DNA of 64,000 nt from Rhipidocladum racemiflorum (taxonomy: Eukaryota; Streptophyta; Magnoliopsida; Poales; Poaceae): assembly GCA_036346355.1 (NCBI GenBank), contig CM070577.1:15065666-15129665 (forward strand). Reading direction: 5' to 3'. The position numbers were made by a program, and so were the translations under genes. Positions within the stretch are counted from its first letter, which is position 1. Each line of letters starts with the position of its first letter. The notes under the pieces were generated by a model. It did no database searches, was not told the origin of the DNA, and was given only the letters and a program-made list of their open reading frames with translations. Positions 1 to 10,545 of this stretch are shown here, one piece after another.

Positions 1-292
1 GCTAGATTAAGGACCAGATGATTTGCTTTTTGTGAGAATTGTAGCCTATTTATCTTTCTTAGCAACTCTTTCGTAAGCTTTAATATATAATAAATAAATT
101 ACTTTTATGTTATAATTAAAATATTGTGTGTCTTATAGAGAATATTAAAATATCACCCATGAGCATTTTAGAAGTTCTCTATAGTTTTGTCTATCGATAA
201 CACGAACAAATATATAGATAGACGTCGTCTCAACTATTATATATGCATGCGCGCGCGCACACACACACATATACATATAGATAGATACAAGA
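1..292. other. Intergenic, AT-rich, with a short microsatellite
   Basis: I see no gene here. The stretch is AT-rich and has an alternating GC then CA/TA dinucleotide run at about 246-290. It leads into the tandem repeat that follows. Confidence 0.6.
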
Positions 293-750
293 CCCGCGGA
301 ATTATTACTCGTGTAGCAAAGTAATAAATCATAGGGAGTGTATAGGTATCATCCAGATATTTTTGTCTTAGCTAACATCTAAATTTTGGACCGTTGGATA
401 CTTCACCCGGTTATCACCGGGCCATTAGATCAAATTATAGAATCGAATGTAATTGAAACTCTCGAATCTCAACAATGACTCAATGGTCTTAGATTTAGGT
501 GATTTCAGCAAAAAAAAAACATCACCCGTGGAATTATTACTCGTGTAGCAAAGTATAAATCATAGGGAGTGTATAGGTATCATCTAGATATTTTTGTCTT
601 AGCTAACATTCAAATTTTGGACCGTTGGATACTTCACCCGGATATCACCGGGCCATTAGATCAAATCATAGAATTAGATGTAATCGATACTCTCGAATTT
701 CAATAATGATTCAATAGTCTTATATTTAGGTGATTTCAGAAAAAAAAAAT
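293..750 (+). repeat. Tandem duplication of a ~232-bp MITE-like unit
   Basis: Two head-to-tail units start at about 293 and 525, each beginning CCCG(C/T)GGAATTATTACTCG and ending in an A-run after GGTGATTTCAG. They differ by scattered substitutions and small indels. Inside each (from 334 and 565) is a head beginning GGGAGTGTATAGGTATCATC. This closely resembles the terminal repeat of the 197-bp MULE-type MITEs at 47288 and 50925. The units are therefore probably a related, rearranged non-autonomous element about 0.45 kb upstream of the kinase gene. Confidence 0.75.
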
Positions 751-1204
751 GCTAACGATGTTTATCAAATCCATCGTAAACACTCCGGATCAATTACACC
801 GTGTCAGTTTAACCGAGGCCGCCTCGGTTCACCTGCCGCCCCACGAGCGCGCACAGAAACGGACAGCCTTCCGTGCGCGGCGCGCGCTCCACCGACACCC
901 CGGGCCCACAGAAACCACCCAAGCAAATACACTCCGTCGTCTCGACTTGTGCTCTCGTTAGCTGGTCACTCACTCACTCAATCCCACTATGTGTTATATG
1001 TAGCAGCAGTGTTGCTACTTGCTAGTGGCAGTAGTACCATGCAGCTGCAGTGGTAGCTAGCTAGCTATAGGCTATAGCTGGCATAGTAGGTAGGAGGAGG
1101 AGCGACGAGTGTGCGGCCGGGCGGGCGCGAACGCAGCGCGCGCGGGTGAGGTGCGTGCAGGGAGCTACGTGCCTACGTTGGTAGGTTCCCGCCGCCGGCA
1201 GGCA

Positions 1205-3921
1205 ATGTCACCGCCGCCTCCGCCGGTGCTGAGCGACGAGCTGTCCCGCAGGACGGTGGTGCTGGGGCTGCGCCTCTGGGTGCTCGTCGGCATCGCCGTC
1301 GGCGCCGCATTCCTGCTCCTGCTTGCGCTCATCTCGCTCTACCTCGCGGCGGCACGCCGGAGACGGCCGAAGAAGATGGCCGCGGGCCCCGTGCAGGCGG
1401 CACCGCCGCTGCCGCCCGCCATCATCCCGTCCGTCTCAAAAGAGATCCAGGAGGTGGCCGTCCACGTCGGCTCCCTCCGCCACTACCTCGAGCTCGAGGT
1501 CGGGGACGGCGAGTCGCTTGGGCCCCTCACCGCGCAAGGGTCGCAGCGCGTGCACATCGGGGCCGGCAAGGGACGCCGCATGGTCGCGTACGCCGACGGG
1601 GAGGTGGGCCCGGTGGCGTCCGACGTGACGGCGTCCGCGGCGGCCGTGGCGGTGGGCCCCGAGGTGTCGCACCTCGGGTGGGGCCACTGGTACACGCTCC
1701 GGGAGCTGGAGGAGGCCACCGCCGCCTTCGCCCCCGAGCAAGTCGTCGGCGAGGGCGGCTACGGCATCGTGTACCGCGGCGTCCTCGCCGACGGGTACCA
1801 AGTCGCCGTCAAGAATCTCCTTAACAACAGGTGCGCTCGCACCGTCAGTGCAAATCAAGACCGCATCTTTTCCCATGCGCCGTTCTTGAAAAAAAAAAAA
1901 ACTTACCCGTTGCTCGCGGCAGGGGACAAGCCGAGAGGGAGTTCAGGGTGGAAGTGGAGGCAATCGGGCGCGTCCGCCACAAGAACCTGGTCCGGTTGCT
2001 GGGCTACTGCGCCGAGGGAGCTCACCGGTACGGTGCTCGACCCTTGCGCATCGACGAAATCCTTTCGTTTTCGTCAGAGCTCAAAAGAAAAGGCACCTTC
2101 ATGTCGTAATTCGCAGCACACTTCTTCATAGTTCATACCCACCACTCTTGCTTGCGGTCTCAGGATACTTGTCTACGAGTACGTCGACAACGGCAACCTA
2201 GAGCAGTGGCTTCATGGCGATGTTGGCCCTGTGAGCCCGCTATCTTGGGACACCCGGATGAATATCGTGCTCGGAACAGCGAAAGGGTGGGTGAGAGGGT
2301 GAACTCCCAAATCCCAATGCCTTGTTTGTTCATGTGAGCCTTTGCTTCTTGCACCCACTGAGCTGTGATCTGCCTTTGGGTGCGGCATAATTCAGGATCA
2401 CGTACCTGCACGACGGGCTGGAGCCGAAGGTGGTGCACAGGGACATCAAGTCGAGCAACATACTGCTGGACAAGAGGTGGAACCCCAAGGTCTCCGACTT
2501 TGGCCTCGCGAAGCTCCTGGGGTCCGACAGCAACTACGTCACCACGAGAGTGATGGGAACATTTGGGTAAGATTGTATCAGCCCGGTGAAGTGTAAGATG
2601 TGCATGCTGATTACTGAATACTGACGCCTCTGCTTAATTTGGCAGCTATGTGGCGCCAGAATACGCAAGCACCGGCATGCTGAACGAGAGGAGCGACGTG
2701 TACAGCTTCGGGATCCTTGTAATGGAGGTCATCTCCGGTCGAAGCCCGGTCGACTACGCGCGGCCTCCCGGAGAGGTTAGCTCTGCGTCTGGCTGGATGG
2801 AGCTCGTGCAATGTGACAGACAGCATGCTCCTTAGCCTCAGTTAGTTTCTGGGGGTGCATTTCAGGTGAACCTCGTAGAATGGCTCAAGAACATGGTGAG
2901 CAACAGGGACTATGAAGCGGTTTTGGACCCGAAATTGCCAGAGAAGCCCACCCCCAAGGCTCTGAAGAAGGCTCTCTTGGTTGCACTGAGGTGTGTTGAT
3001 CCCGACTCGCAGAAACGACCGAAGATGGGGCATGCCATCCATATGCTTGAGGTCGACGACTTCCCATATCGAGATGTGAGTCTCGTTTGTTTCTCTGCAT
3101 CTTTATGGAGTCAATCGTATTGCTCATTTGCTGTTAATAACATACCATATGGATATTCAAATCGATCCCAAGGCCAAGGTTACATACGGTGAACGCCACG
3201 CAATTGCCGGTTACCGCCATAAAATATGTGTGGTACCAGCTGGTCTGTACAAATGCTTGCCAATATTGAAACGGTGATGCCCTCTGCATCTGAGTTTTAA
3301 GAAATAGACACAGCAGGTGCACCGGGATTAAAATAGCACATTGTTGGCTCTGATTACTAGCTCTATGTCTGACCTTAGACCAAGTGTTCTTTGCAGCTTC
3401 GTCTCGATCAATTAAGTTATGCCCATGAATCCATGATGCCACACTGTGCTCTGAACTGCCCTCTGGGATTTTACTCCTAATTACCATGCCATCTCGAACA
3501 AGAAATGAAGAACTACAAATGACCTCGAGATCACCATGCCAGCCCTGAGTTTTTACCCAGGTTAACTAATTCAGGCCCCGTAAACTAGTGTTTCATACGA
3601 ATGGCACCACTCCTGCATAACATAGTTACAGACGCAGAGGTAAATGCTGCTTGTTTGATATAGCGGTAGCTGATCTACATGCTTCTACTCTATCTACTGT
3701 CGTTCTTCGTCTGACCAGGAACTTCAGGAACTTCTTTTCTTTCCCCTCGATCGTTCAGTTTTTGCCTCTGCTTCCGCTCCCAGGACCGTCGAACTCTGCG
3801 GCCGTGCCAAGGCAGCCCCCTGGAGAAAGCAAGAGTTCCCGGGAAGCCGGTGACGGAGTCAGGCGATAGCAGTTGCTACACGACCACTGCCAGCACGCCC
3901 TCCAGATTCCAAGACGGCTAG
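1205..3921 (+). CDS. Receptor-like protein kinase, RLCK-V type (At2g42960/At5g18500-like)
   Basis: Seven exons: 1205-1830, 1923-2027, 2164-2286, 2396-2566, 2646-2775, 2866-3075 and 3784-3921. Together they give 1503 nt, 500 aa, with all introns GT-AG. The short N-terminus is followed by one membrane segment (about residues 20-47) and a basic RRRR stop-transfer stretch. A Ser/Thr kinase domain follows: P-loop GEGGYG from residue 182, ATP-binding Lys about 203 (VAVK), catalytic HRDIKSSN with Asp about 301, DFG, and a plant-type activation loop ending GTFGYVAPEY. There is no ectodomain, so it should sit at the plasma membrane and phosphorylate Ser/Thr in signalling. The last exon lies beyond a 708-bp intron. 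I placed it by phase and by the family's FPYRD-DRR junction; it supplies a Ser/Thr-rich tail. An in-frame GTG at 1109 opens the frame earlier, but 1205 is the first suitable ATG. Confidence 0.92.
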
Positions 3922-4401
3922 CTCTTTGGTTTCCGCCTGCAATCTCCCCAGTGCATGCAGCACGGTAATTCAGTGATGGACAACTTACTGTGGGCGTCGT
4001 CTACTGTTTTGCTGTGCCTTGGCGACGCATGAATTTTTGTGGAAGCCTGGTTGTCTTGTCTTCCTAGGTGTTGAACACTCTCTGCTGCAATTGACATAGC
4101 TAATACCTTGCCGGAGTACTGTTGTATAGTGAACTGTTCTCGTCCGTCTGAGGTCGTTTCCTTCGTTCATAACCTGATGTACAGAAGCGTGCGCGCAAGT
4201 TTTCATCTTGTCTGTCTCCTGGCAGCTTCACGCGTATAAGCATGTCTCCAATAATACATAAAGTGCTAGTCGTTTGCCAAGCAAGATTGAGCATATATAT
4301 CTTTGAATATGAATTTTTTTTTGCCTCAGCCTTGTTATAACAGATCACACAAGGGAAGTGTTTCAATGCTCTCACAAAAAAAAAAGTGAAAAGTAGTAAA
4401 T
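3922..4401 (+). other. Probable 3' UTR and intergenic sequence of the kinase gene
   Basis: Sequence after the kinase stop codon. No second gene is visible. The boundary of the 3' UTR cannot be set from sequence alone. Confidence 0.4.
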
Positions 4402-4404
4402 TAA

Positions 4405-4636
4405 GGGTGCCTTTGGTTCATGGGATGAGGTTGAATGAGATGAGATGGTCCTGCACTATTTGGTTCCATTATTTTAGGTGAATGAGATGATTCAGCATCT
4501 AGAGAGAATATTCTTCAAATTTGTATCACTTGATCCAGGATGGGATAGTTCCATTCAAGCAACCAAACGTATTGATGACTTTTTTCTTGAACCATCTTAT
4601 ATATGTACCACTTAGTACAGGCAACAAAACGCACCC
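4405..4636. mobile_element. Tourist-like MITE (PIF/Harbinger), 232 bp
   Basis: The termini are inverted: GGGTGCCTTTGGTTC at the left and, read backwards from the right, GGGTGCGTTTTGTTGCC. A TAA target duplication lies on each side (4402-4404 and 4637-4639). TIR form, size and 3-bp TAA duplication are typical of Tourist MITEs. It contains no coding sequence. Confidence 0.85.
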
Positions 4637-4639
4637 TAA

Positions 4640-5058
4640 AGGCATGAATCGCAACAACCCACCGCTCCACTATGAGTAGTACTAACCATACTGCTTTAAA
4701 TAGATTGTGCAATATAGGTTATGAGAAAGCATAGAAGCACTGTTATGCTTGTCGTGTAAAGTGAATTATAGTTTGGATAAGGCACTAATCCTCTCATGCA
4801 CCTCAAAAGAGTATAAGTGATTGTCACTCTCTCACAAACCCCTCAAACCTTTTAGGACCATTGGAATCCTGCCCTATACAATAATCTAGTGCTAAATAAT
4901 AACCTAGCCACTAATCCTCTCGTGCACCTTTACTTTGGATAAGCTCCTTTTGCTTCGCTTGCTTTTTTGTTTGGATTGGGTTCTCTATGGCCACCTCTCA
5001 TTGGCTTATATAGTCCCCTAGTTCTCCTACAATGGGAATAGGAAATCATACTCTAAAA
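4640..5058. other. Intergenic, no gene seen
   Basis: Sequence between two transposon-like units. Open frames are short and unconvincing. A phrase close to 'actaatcctctc(a/g)tgcacct' occurs twice (about 4784 and 4911), hinting at a small internal duplication. Confidence 0.4.
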
Positions 5059-5298
5059 CAGGGGCGGAGCTAGTCTAGGCTCATACCTCGGACTGGACCA
5101 CACCTTCTGCCTGCCTCGCATCGTCACCACCACGTACTACCCTTGAGCGAATTCGTCTGCGAATATTCAATCCAACATGAGCCTGCAGATGCATTATGAG
5201 ACACTGGGCCACACCGAATGTTTACTCCACATTGGAAGCTCATGCATGCACAACCATGGCAGGCCTCGGTGGCCCGAGGCCTACTTCCGGCTCTGCTG
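5059..5298. mobile_element. Possible hAT-like non-autonomous element
   Basis: Starts CAGGGGCGGAGC and ends GGCTCTGCTG, an imperfect inverted pair of the CAGnGGCGGAGC type seen in hAT elements at 19759 and 20518. The flanking 8-mers do not match well, so no target duplication supports the ends. Confidence 0.4.
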
Positions 5299-5714
5299 TG
5301 AAAGAAAGTAGCAATCATAATCCTATTAGGATTTATCTAGGAATTCATGTAGCACACATTTTCAAGTCCTAATGGATTACAATATAAGCACCATATGTCA
5401 ACAATCTTCACCTTGACTCTTATCCGCTGAAGTCAATGTGCTCCTCCAAGAATTCGCTTCAAGTCAACGCTGTCTTCTTTTTTGTTTTTTCTGTAGGAAT
5501 GCCCCTACCACAGGGGCTCACGCTCATCACCATAATATGTGTGTTGGTGTCAGGATTGGCCGATCAGACTCTATACCTGAGAGCTCTTTACTTGTGTAGT
5601 TTGGTTAACCACACATCTTATTCCTATAGCCCTTCATGCTATAGGTTTGTACTGCCTCTGAGCTCCACCTGTTCACTGGTATCGTGCGGTTAGTTCAACC
5701 ACGTCTTCCTTCTT
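5299..5714. other. Unassigned repeat-like sequence
   Basis: It sits between the putative hAT element and the copia fragment. It may be more of that degraded retroelement, but I see no convincing protein similarity. Confidence 0.3.
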
Positions 5715-6335
5715 TCAACAACTCACACCTTCACCTCTGCGCCTGTTAGATTCTGCAAATGTCTTTCTAGTTTCGCACATAACTGCAGATAAGATATGAG
5801 TACCTAACATTGATGATACAATTTCTTTCTCATAATTAGGATTTTTATAAGACCTTCCATAGGTTACTCTTCCTTTAGGTTTACCCATCAATTTGTATCC
5901 TCTATTACTCCAAACACTTTTCATAATCACTTGTAATTTGCAAGTAATTGCATGACTTTGCCTCAGAGGGATACCTCAGACTTTCGAGTCTAAGCAACCT
6001 CACAAATATTAGATTCTTCTTTAAGTTGGGAACATACCAAACGTATGTCAATATGAGATGTGCTCCATCATACAACTCCAATGTAACCGCTCCTGTCTCA
6101 ATAATTGCATACTCCTTACAATCCGCCAAGTGAATAGTTTCATGTGTCAGGCGTAGAGATTCTTCGTCAAACATCTCACCCGCCAACCATACGTGGAAGT
6201 AACAAACTGAATCTAATATCTATCCATAAGAAGTACCTGATTGACTGACATCAAATCATCTTCCACAACTGTCAATGAGCACGCATGAACAGTTTTTTTT
6301 TATCATGTGACCTTCCTTGTCACACATACAGCACA
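5715..6335 (-). pseudogene. Degraded Ty1/copia gag-pol fragment (zinc knuckle to integrase start)
   Basis: Minus-strand translation from about 6332 gives a retroviral zinc knuckle, C-x2-C-x4-H, whose last Cys is displaced by an A-run frameshift. Next come the segment after the protease active site (about 6186-5905: HLADCKEYAIIETGAV, YVWYVPNLKKNLI) and the pre-integrase stretch (SNRGYKLMGKPKG). This order is characteristic of plant copia polyproteins. The frame is interrupted more than once, and neither LTR, reverse transcriptase nor RNase H is present here. It is a dead fragment. Confidence 0.75.
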
Positions 6336-6877
6336 CATTTGTGCCTTTGCTTTTGTCCTTCTTCCCGTGATTATTGCTTACGCATCCAATGCTTGATCAT
6401 CTCAATGACGTCAGTGCTTGCGTCCGCATTAACCGTTGGCCAATCTTTCGTGCACAGGGTCCACCGTAGACATGCACTATTTTGTGGAACCGGTCTATAG
6501 ACCTTGGGCCCACATGTCGACCTAATAGAGGTTTATTTAGTTTAATTCAGTTTATGACATCAGCTTGATGTTATAATTTGATTTTCCCGTTGAAAAATAA
6601 TTTGACCAAAAACCTAATTAGCCCTTGACGTCAGCGTAATGCCAATAATCCAAATTTCCAGTAGAGAAATAATTCGAGTAAATAGATTTTATTATTTTTC
6701 TTTTATTTCAAATTTTAGAGAGCCCGTTCTCCTTCATTCAAGCTTCGATTGAGATGATTCCGGTTCCTAAAAATTTGTAAAATTGAGCTTTATTTAATGG
6801 TGAATTTTATTGGATTTTTTTAGTTTATTTGCTCTCTATTATTGGTATTTATTTGCTATTTTTCTTACTTCACGTAG

Positions 6878-6958
6878 ACATTGAAGTATCAGGATTGTAC
6901 GAGAGTGAAGCGTGGACTCAAGATCAAGGTCCAGATCTAAAGAAAGGGTTTTTCCAAG
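6878..6958 (+). other. Putative acidic mini-exon in LTR A (81 bp)
   Basis: Bounded by a CACGTAG acceptor and an AAG|GCAAGT GC-type donor. It is open through its length in the phase used by the other LTR copies. Encoded start is (V)DIEVSGLYESE, acidic like the others. Transcription and splicing are inferred only. Confidence 0.45.
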
Positions 6959-7085
6959 GCAAGTTACACATCCTTAATCATATTGAAACCAGTTTTAGAG
7001 ATGTTATTTGGAAGTTAAATTATTGTACGTATAATTTCTATGAATGTATTTCAATCCTAATTTTAAATTAAATAGTTATTCCCTG

Positions 7086-7971
7086 TGACGAGTACCCATA
7101 CCATGGGTACCCCCATCAGCCCGGAAGCACGAACGGGCTGACCTATCACGGCGGAGGCCCGGCACCACCGAAAGGTACTTGGGCCGCAAGGAACGAGCCC
7201 CGACTCATGCGGGCCGACCACGACGGTCGGCGGACTCGGTTCGGCGACGACGCGCCGACCGCTCGATATCGGCTCAAGCTCCACTGCGCCGCGACGAGCG
7301 AGGCTCACGCCCGTTGTCGGGCGGTGCCATGTCTTGGCGTCCTGACATCCGTCAGGGTAGGCGCTCCTTCCCAAGGCTGTCGGAAGAGCCACCGAAGAAG
7401 TCAAGCCCCGCCCCGTCGCCTGGCACACCGCAGAGGAGTACGCCCACTCCGAGGCCAAAGCAAAGTCAAGCGCCATTAAAGCCACCGAGGCCGACAAGAG
7501 CACCACGCAACACGCCACCGACAAAGATTACGCAAGATCAGACGCCACAGAGCCACCAACCCCGCTCGGGGACGGGCAGGTTGGCCGGACAAGACGAGGC
7601 TGACCTCAAGACGTGAAGACCCCTCTCCTCGTAGTCTTCCCGACTCCCGTGTAACCTGCCTCCTCCGTCTATATAAGGAGAGGCAGGGCCCGAGAGGGAG
7701 GGGCGCGGAGAAAAGAGAAAACAGTCTCCTAGCAGCCTCGACTCTCTAGCGAAAACCTCAAGGGGATCGGGCAGCCGACCGTCCGCCTCGCCTGTACACC
7801 CCTTGTCCGTCTCCCAAAGATCAATACATTCACACCGCACGAACTGGAGTAGGGACATTCGGCCCGAACCAGTATACATCTTCTGACTCCTTGAGTCGAC
7901 CATTCGGGGAGAGGGAGCGCGCGACCCCATCCGACCATAAATTCGTATTGCCGGTCCACGAAACACCGACA
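7086..7971 (+). mobile_element. Solo LTR, 886 bp, GC-rich
   Basis: Begins TGACGAGTACCC and ends CACCGACA. It is flanked by a perfect 5-bp target duplication CCCTG (7081-7085 and 7972-7976). No internal region or second LTR is present, so it is a recombination-derived solo LTR nested in LTR A. The family is not recognised; a gypsy origin is likely from composition. Confidence 0.85.
7669..7678 (+). promoter_or_regulatory. LTR TATA box
   Basis: CTATATAAGG lies about 590 bp into the solo LTR with a GC-rich leader after it, which is the usual position of the core promoter in such LTRs. Confidence 0.5.
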
Positions 7972-8566
7972 CCCTGATTGTTAAAGCCACATTTGATAAT
8001 TGAATTCTATGTGCCATTGTCACCCTAGGAATATACTTATGGTTATGTTATGACTATCAAGACAGTTAGGAGGTTGCTTAGACATGCTTAGAGCTAAATT
8101 TAGGTTATTTTGGAAATTTGTGTCAAATGATAATTTTATTGAAATTGAAAACTATGCTTCGAGGTTCTATGCCATGTTATGATAAAATTGAAAAAGTTAT
8201 TTACACCCGGTGAGAATTGGTTGTCTGGTGGTTGCGCGATGTTTTTGGGTTTGTGATAAGTCTCACTTAGTCAATTAATGACCAGCCTGTGAATTACTGA
8301 ATGTAAAGCATTACCATACTTCCACATATCTGGTATGAGACAGATCTGACTATCCATATTTAGGTTGAAAGTGGGGTGGGTGTAAGGCTGTCACTCGGTG
8401 CAAGAGGGGGCTTCTGAATTAGGGAGATCCTTTCTGTGGTGAAACTTTAGCAGACATGACTATATGGATGGAGCTTTATAGAGGCATTGTCGTGATTTTC
8501 TCTCCACACACCAAAGTGTATGTTGGCAAAAAGGGATGATCATGTCTAGTGGGTAAATATAACATC

Positions 8567-9050
8567 CCAAAATTTGCTGTTTGTTAGATTTATTGTGCAT
8601 TTTCTATTTTTGAGATTTTTTTAATTAAACATTTTGTCAAAAGTATTTTATTTGAGTGTGGTTGAAATTATTTTATTTGAGTTCCAAATACCTTGAAATA
8701 TTTTCCAAATTTTTTCTGATTTTTTTGGTTATTTTACCATTTATTTTGATTTTATTAGATTTCTACAATTAATTTAAAATAGAAAACTCAAAAATGCCCT
8801 AAAACTCTAAGTGGGCCAAACCCACTCGGATCTAGCCCAATCCGGCCCAAACTCGCATCGTCAGCTCACTTAGTCGCTCGCGCGCGAGACCCTCAACCGT
8901 CCGACCTTGATCACACGGTTGAGATCTCTCCGCGTAGTCGCGCGCTGCTGGACATCAGATCACTATCACATGGATCGCTAGGATGAAGCCACATCATCAT
9001 CGCCGGATCCTAATTGAACTCAGCGCGTCACTATCACATTCTTGAATTCC
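8567..9050 (+). mobile_element. LTR head (U3) fragment
   Basis: Begins TAACATCCCAAAATTTGCTG, which resembles the TGTAACACCCCAAAATTTTG start of the large element at 40921 (minus). AT-rich sequence with CCAAATACC and TTTTTCTGATTTTT words follows, and then GC-rich sequence. It abuts truncated LTR A, so it may be a second LTR or a rearranged part of the same one. The right boundary is approximate. Confidence 0.45.
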
Positions 9051-9329
9051 ATGCTCTACACGGAAGTCAAGCGTAGTATTTAATACACCGCCACACGGAT
9101 TAAACTCAAATGTGGCTCATATTTGTTTGAGTGAGGGCCATCTAGATAACATCTGTGTTTGGGACTATTTGAGGACAGTGAGCATACACTTAAATAGAGT
9201 ATGGTGGCTCTTCTAGTACAACGCACGAGCAAGATCCGATCCATACTTCCGGGTGCCCATACTCTTCCTTCCTAATTTTGTCTTCAGAAGTGACGTTTTC
9301 GATGCAGCCTTGCCAGATTTGGAAGGGGT

Positions 9330-10255
9330 TGTTCATTGTGATAATTCTTCATCCGAAACATATTCAAAGTAGAATTTGCACTTACCTTCCTCTTCCATGA
9401 TGAAGTCATCGGCGTCGAGGTTGGTGTAGTCGGCGAGGTCGAATGAATTCTCTTTATCAATTGCTTATAACGACAATACATTACCTTTTCAATATTGACT
9501 TCTGACGGCTGTCCTCCTTCTAGCGCCAACTGTTGATATTCAAGACCAAGGAGTTCCTAGATCGTACTTACAAATATAATTTGGGTTGCCTTTGTCTAAC
9601 AAATCAGAGACTAAAAAAGTAGAAAATGTGATTGTTTCTTTATTAACTAAGTAGCGTATTCAGAGTACACACTTGATTCTCATATCACCCTCTCTCTCTG
9701 CATAGGCTCCCTATTTAACAGAGCGAAGGGATTGCAGTTGTTCCGCCAAAAGGTGTCTTCTCATCAAGAGGTGTCTTCTCGCACGAAGCAACTTCTGAAC
9801 GATTAATTGCATACCTATAAAGAGACATCTTCCGCATGTTATCTTTATGTGCAGCGGTAACTGTTTATACAACCAGGCATTTGGTCGGAAGAAAGTAGTT
9901 TGATTATTTCGACCAATTAGCTGGCCAGGTAACTAAATCATAAGTTGGTCCGACCAATGTAGATATATTAGGTTGGGACAAACGAACCACCGATTATCTC
10001 CGACTAATATCAGCATACTGGTTAGGAATAATCACGTGACAATATATGGGTTTGATTGAAGTCGTAACCAATTTGATGAGCTTTGAGCTTTATTCTTTTT
10101 GTGGGTTTCTTTCTTTTACAAGGATATAGGTCCAAAGTAGAATAAGATTTATTACTCGTTGTCACGTACGTCTCCAAATCCTAAAGAATTAAGATATAAC
10201 TCTCCATATCTGAACATAGCCAAACTATTTTATTTCCCTTTATGTTTCAATAACA
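9330..10255 (-). mobile_element. Truncated gypsy element: LTR (9531-10255) plus PBS and leader
   Basis: Reading the minus strand, an LTR-like unit starts TGTTATTGAAAC (10255) and ends GAATATCAACA (9531). It is followed by GTTGGCGCTAGAAGGAGGAC, the PBS-region signature of Tat-clade gypsy elements. Downstream is an acidic open segment (about 9451-9386: NSFDLADYTNLDADDF) ending in a strong donor, G|GTAAGT. No gag-pol or second LTR is seen. Boundaries rest on pattern only. Confidence 0.45.
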
Positions 10256-10545
10256 TATTTTGTCGGAGAGGCTGGAAGCTAGCTTGGCGGAACCAACTGA
10301 CTTCTTACCTTTAATCTCGTAGCTTGTTTCTACGTTATGCCCAGATGCAACGGATGCCCCATGTTGTAGGAAAATCATATGGTCATTGGATCATTGAATT
10401 GCGGGAATAGATGAAGAACAAGGAATGTTGTAGGCTTGTTCGTTCTAACACAGCTTCATTTCGACATGAATGATGATACATCAATAAATTAACCTTGTAT
10501 TCAAGCTGCAAACTCCAGGTTAATTGCAACACTTATCACGTTTAA
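10256..10545 (+). repeat. Duplicated locus copy 1, 5' flanking part
   Basis: 10264-10330 matches about 19455-19500 (GGTTGGAAGC, GGAACCAACT words). 10333-10475 matches 20914-21045 (GAACAAGGAATGTTGTAGGC). 10470-10545 matches 26560-26690. This is the upstream part of a locus present twice in the window, before the TEs separated its pieces. Confidence 0.75.

Larger units (their letters stand above)
6483..8566 (+). mobile_element. Gypsy (chromovirus-type) LTR copy A, truncated, carrying a nested solo LTR
   Basis: Identified by shared layout with four other LTRs in the window: an AT-rich U3-like stretch, the mini-exon at 6878-6958, a 'CAAGAGGGGGC' block near 8400 and a GTGGGTAAA block near 8545. 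The LTR is cut off just after that block, about 700 bp before its expected end, where another LTR-like head begins. It is split by the solo LTR at 7086-7971. The left boundary is approximate and no target duplication was found. Confidence 0.6.

Noticed and set aside
1109..1204. N-terminal extension of the kinase frame
   Set aside because: It opens on GTG, not ATG. The first ATG in frame at 1205 gives a sensible start just before the membrane segment.
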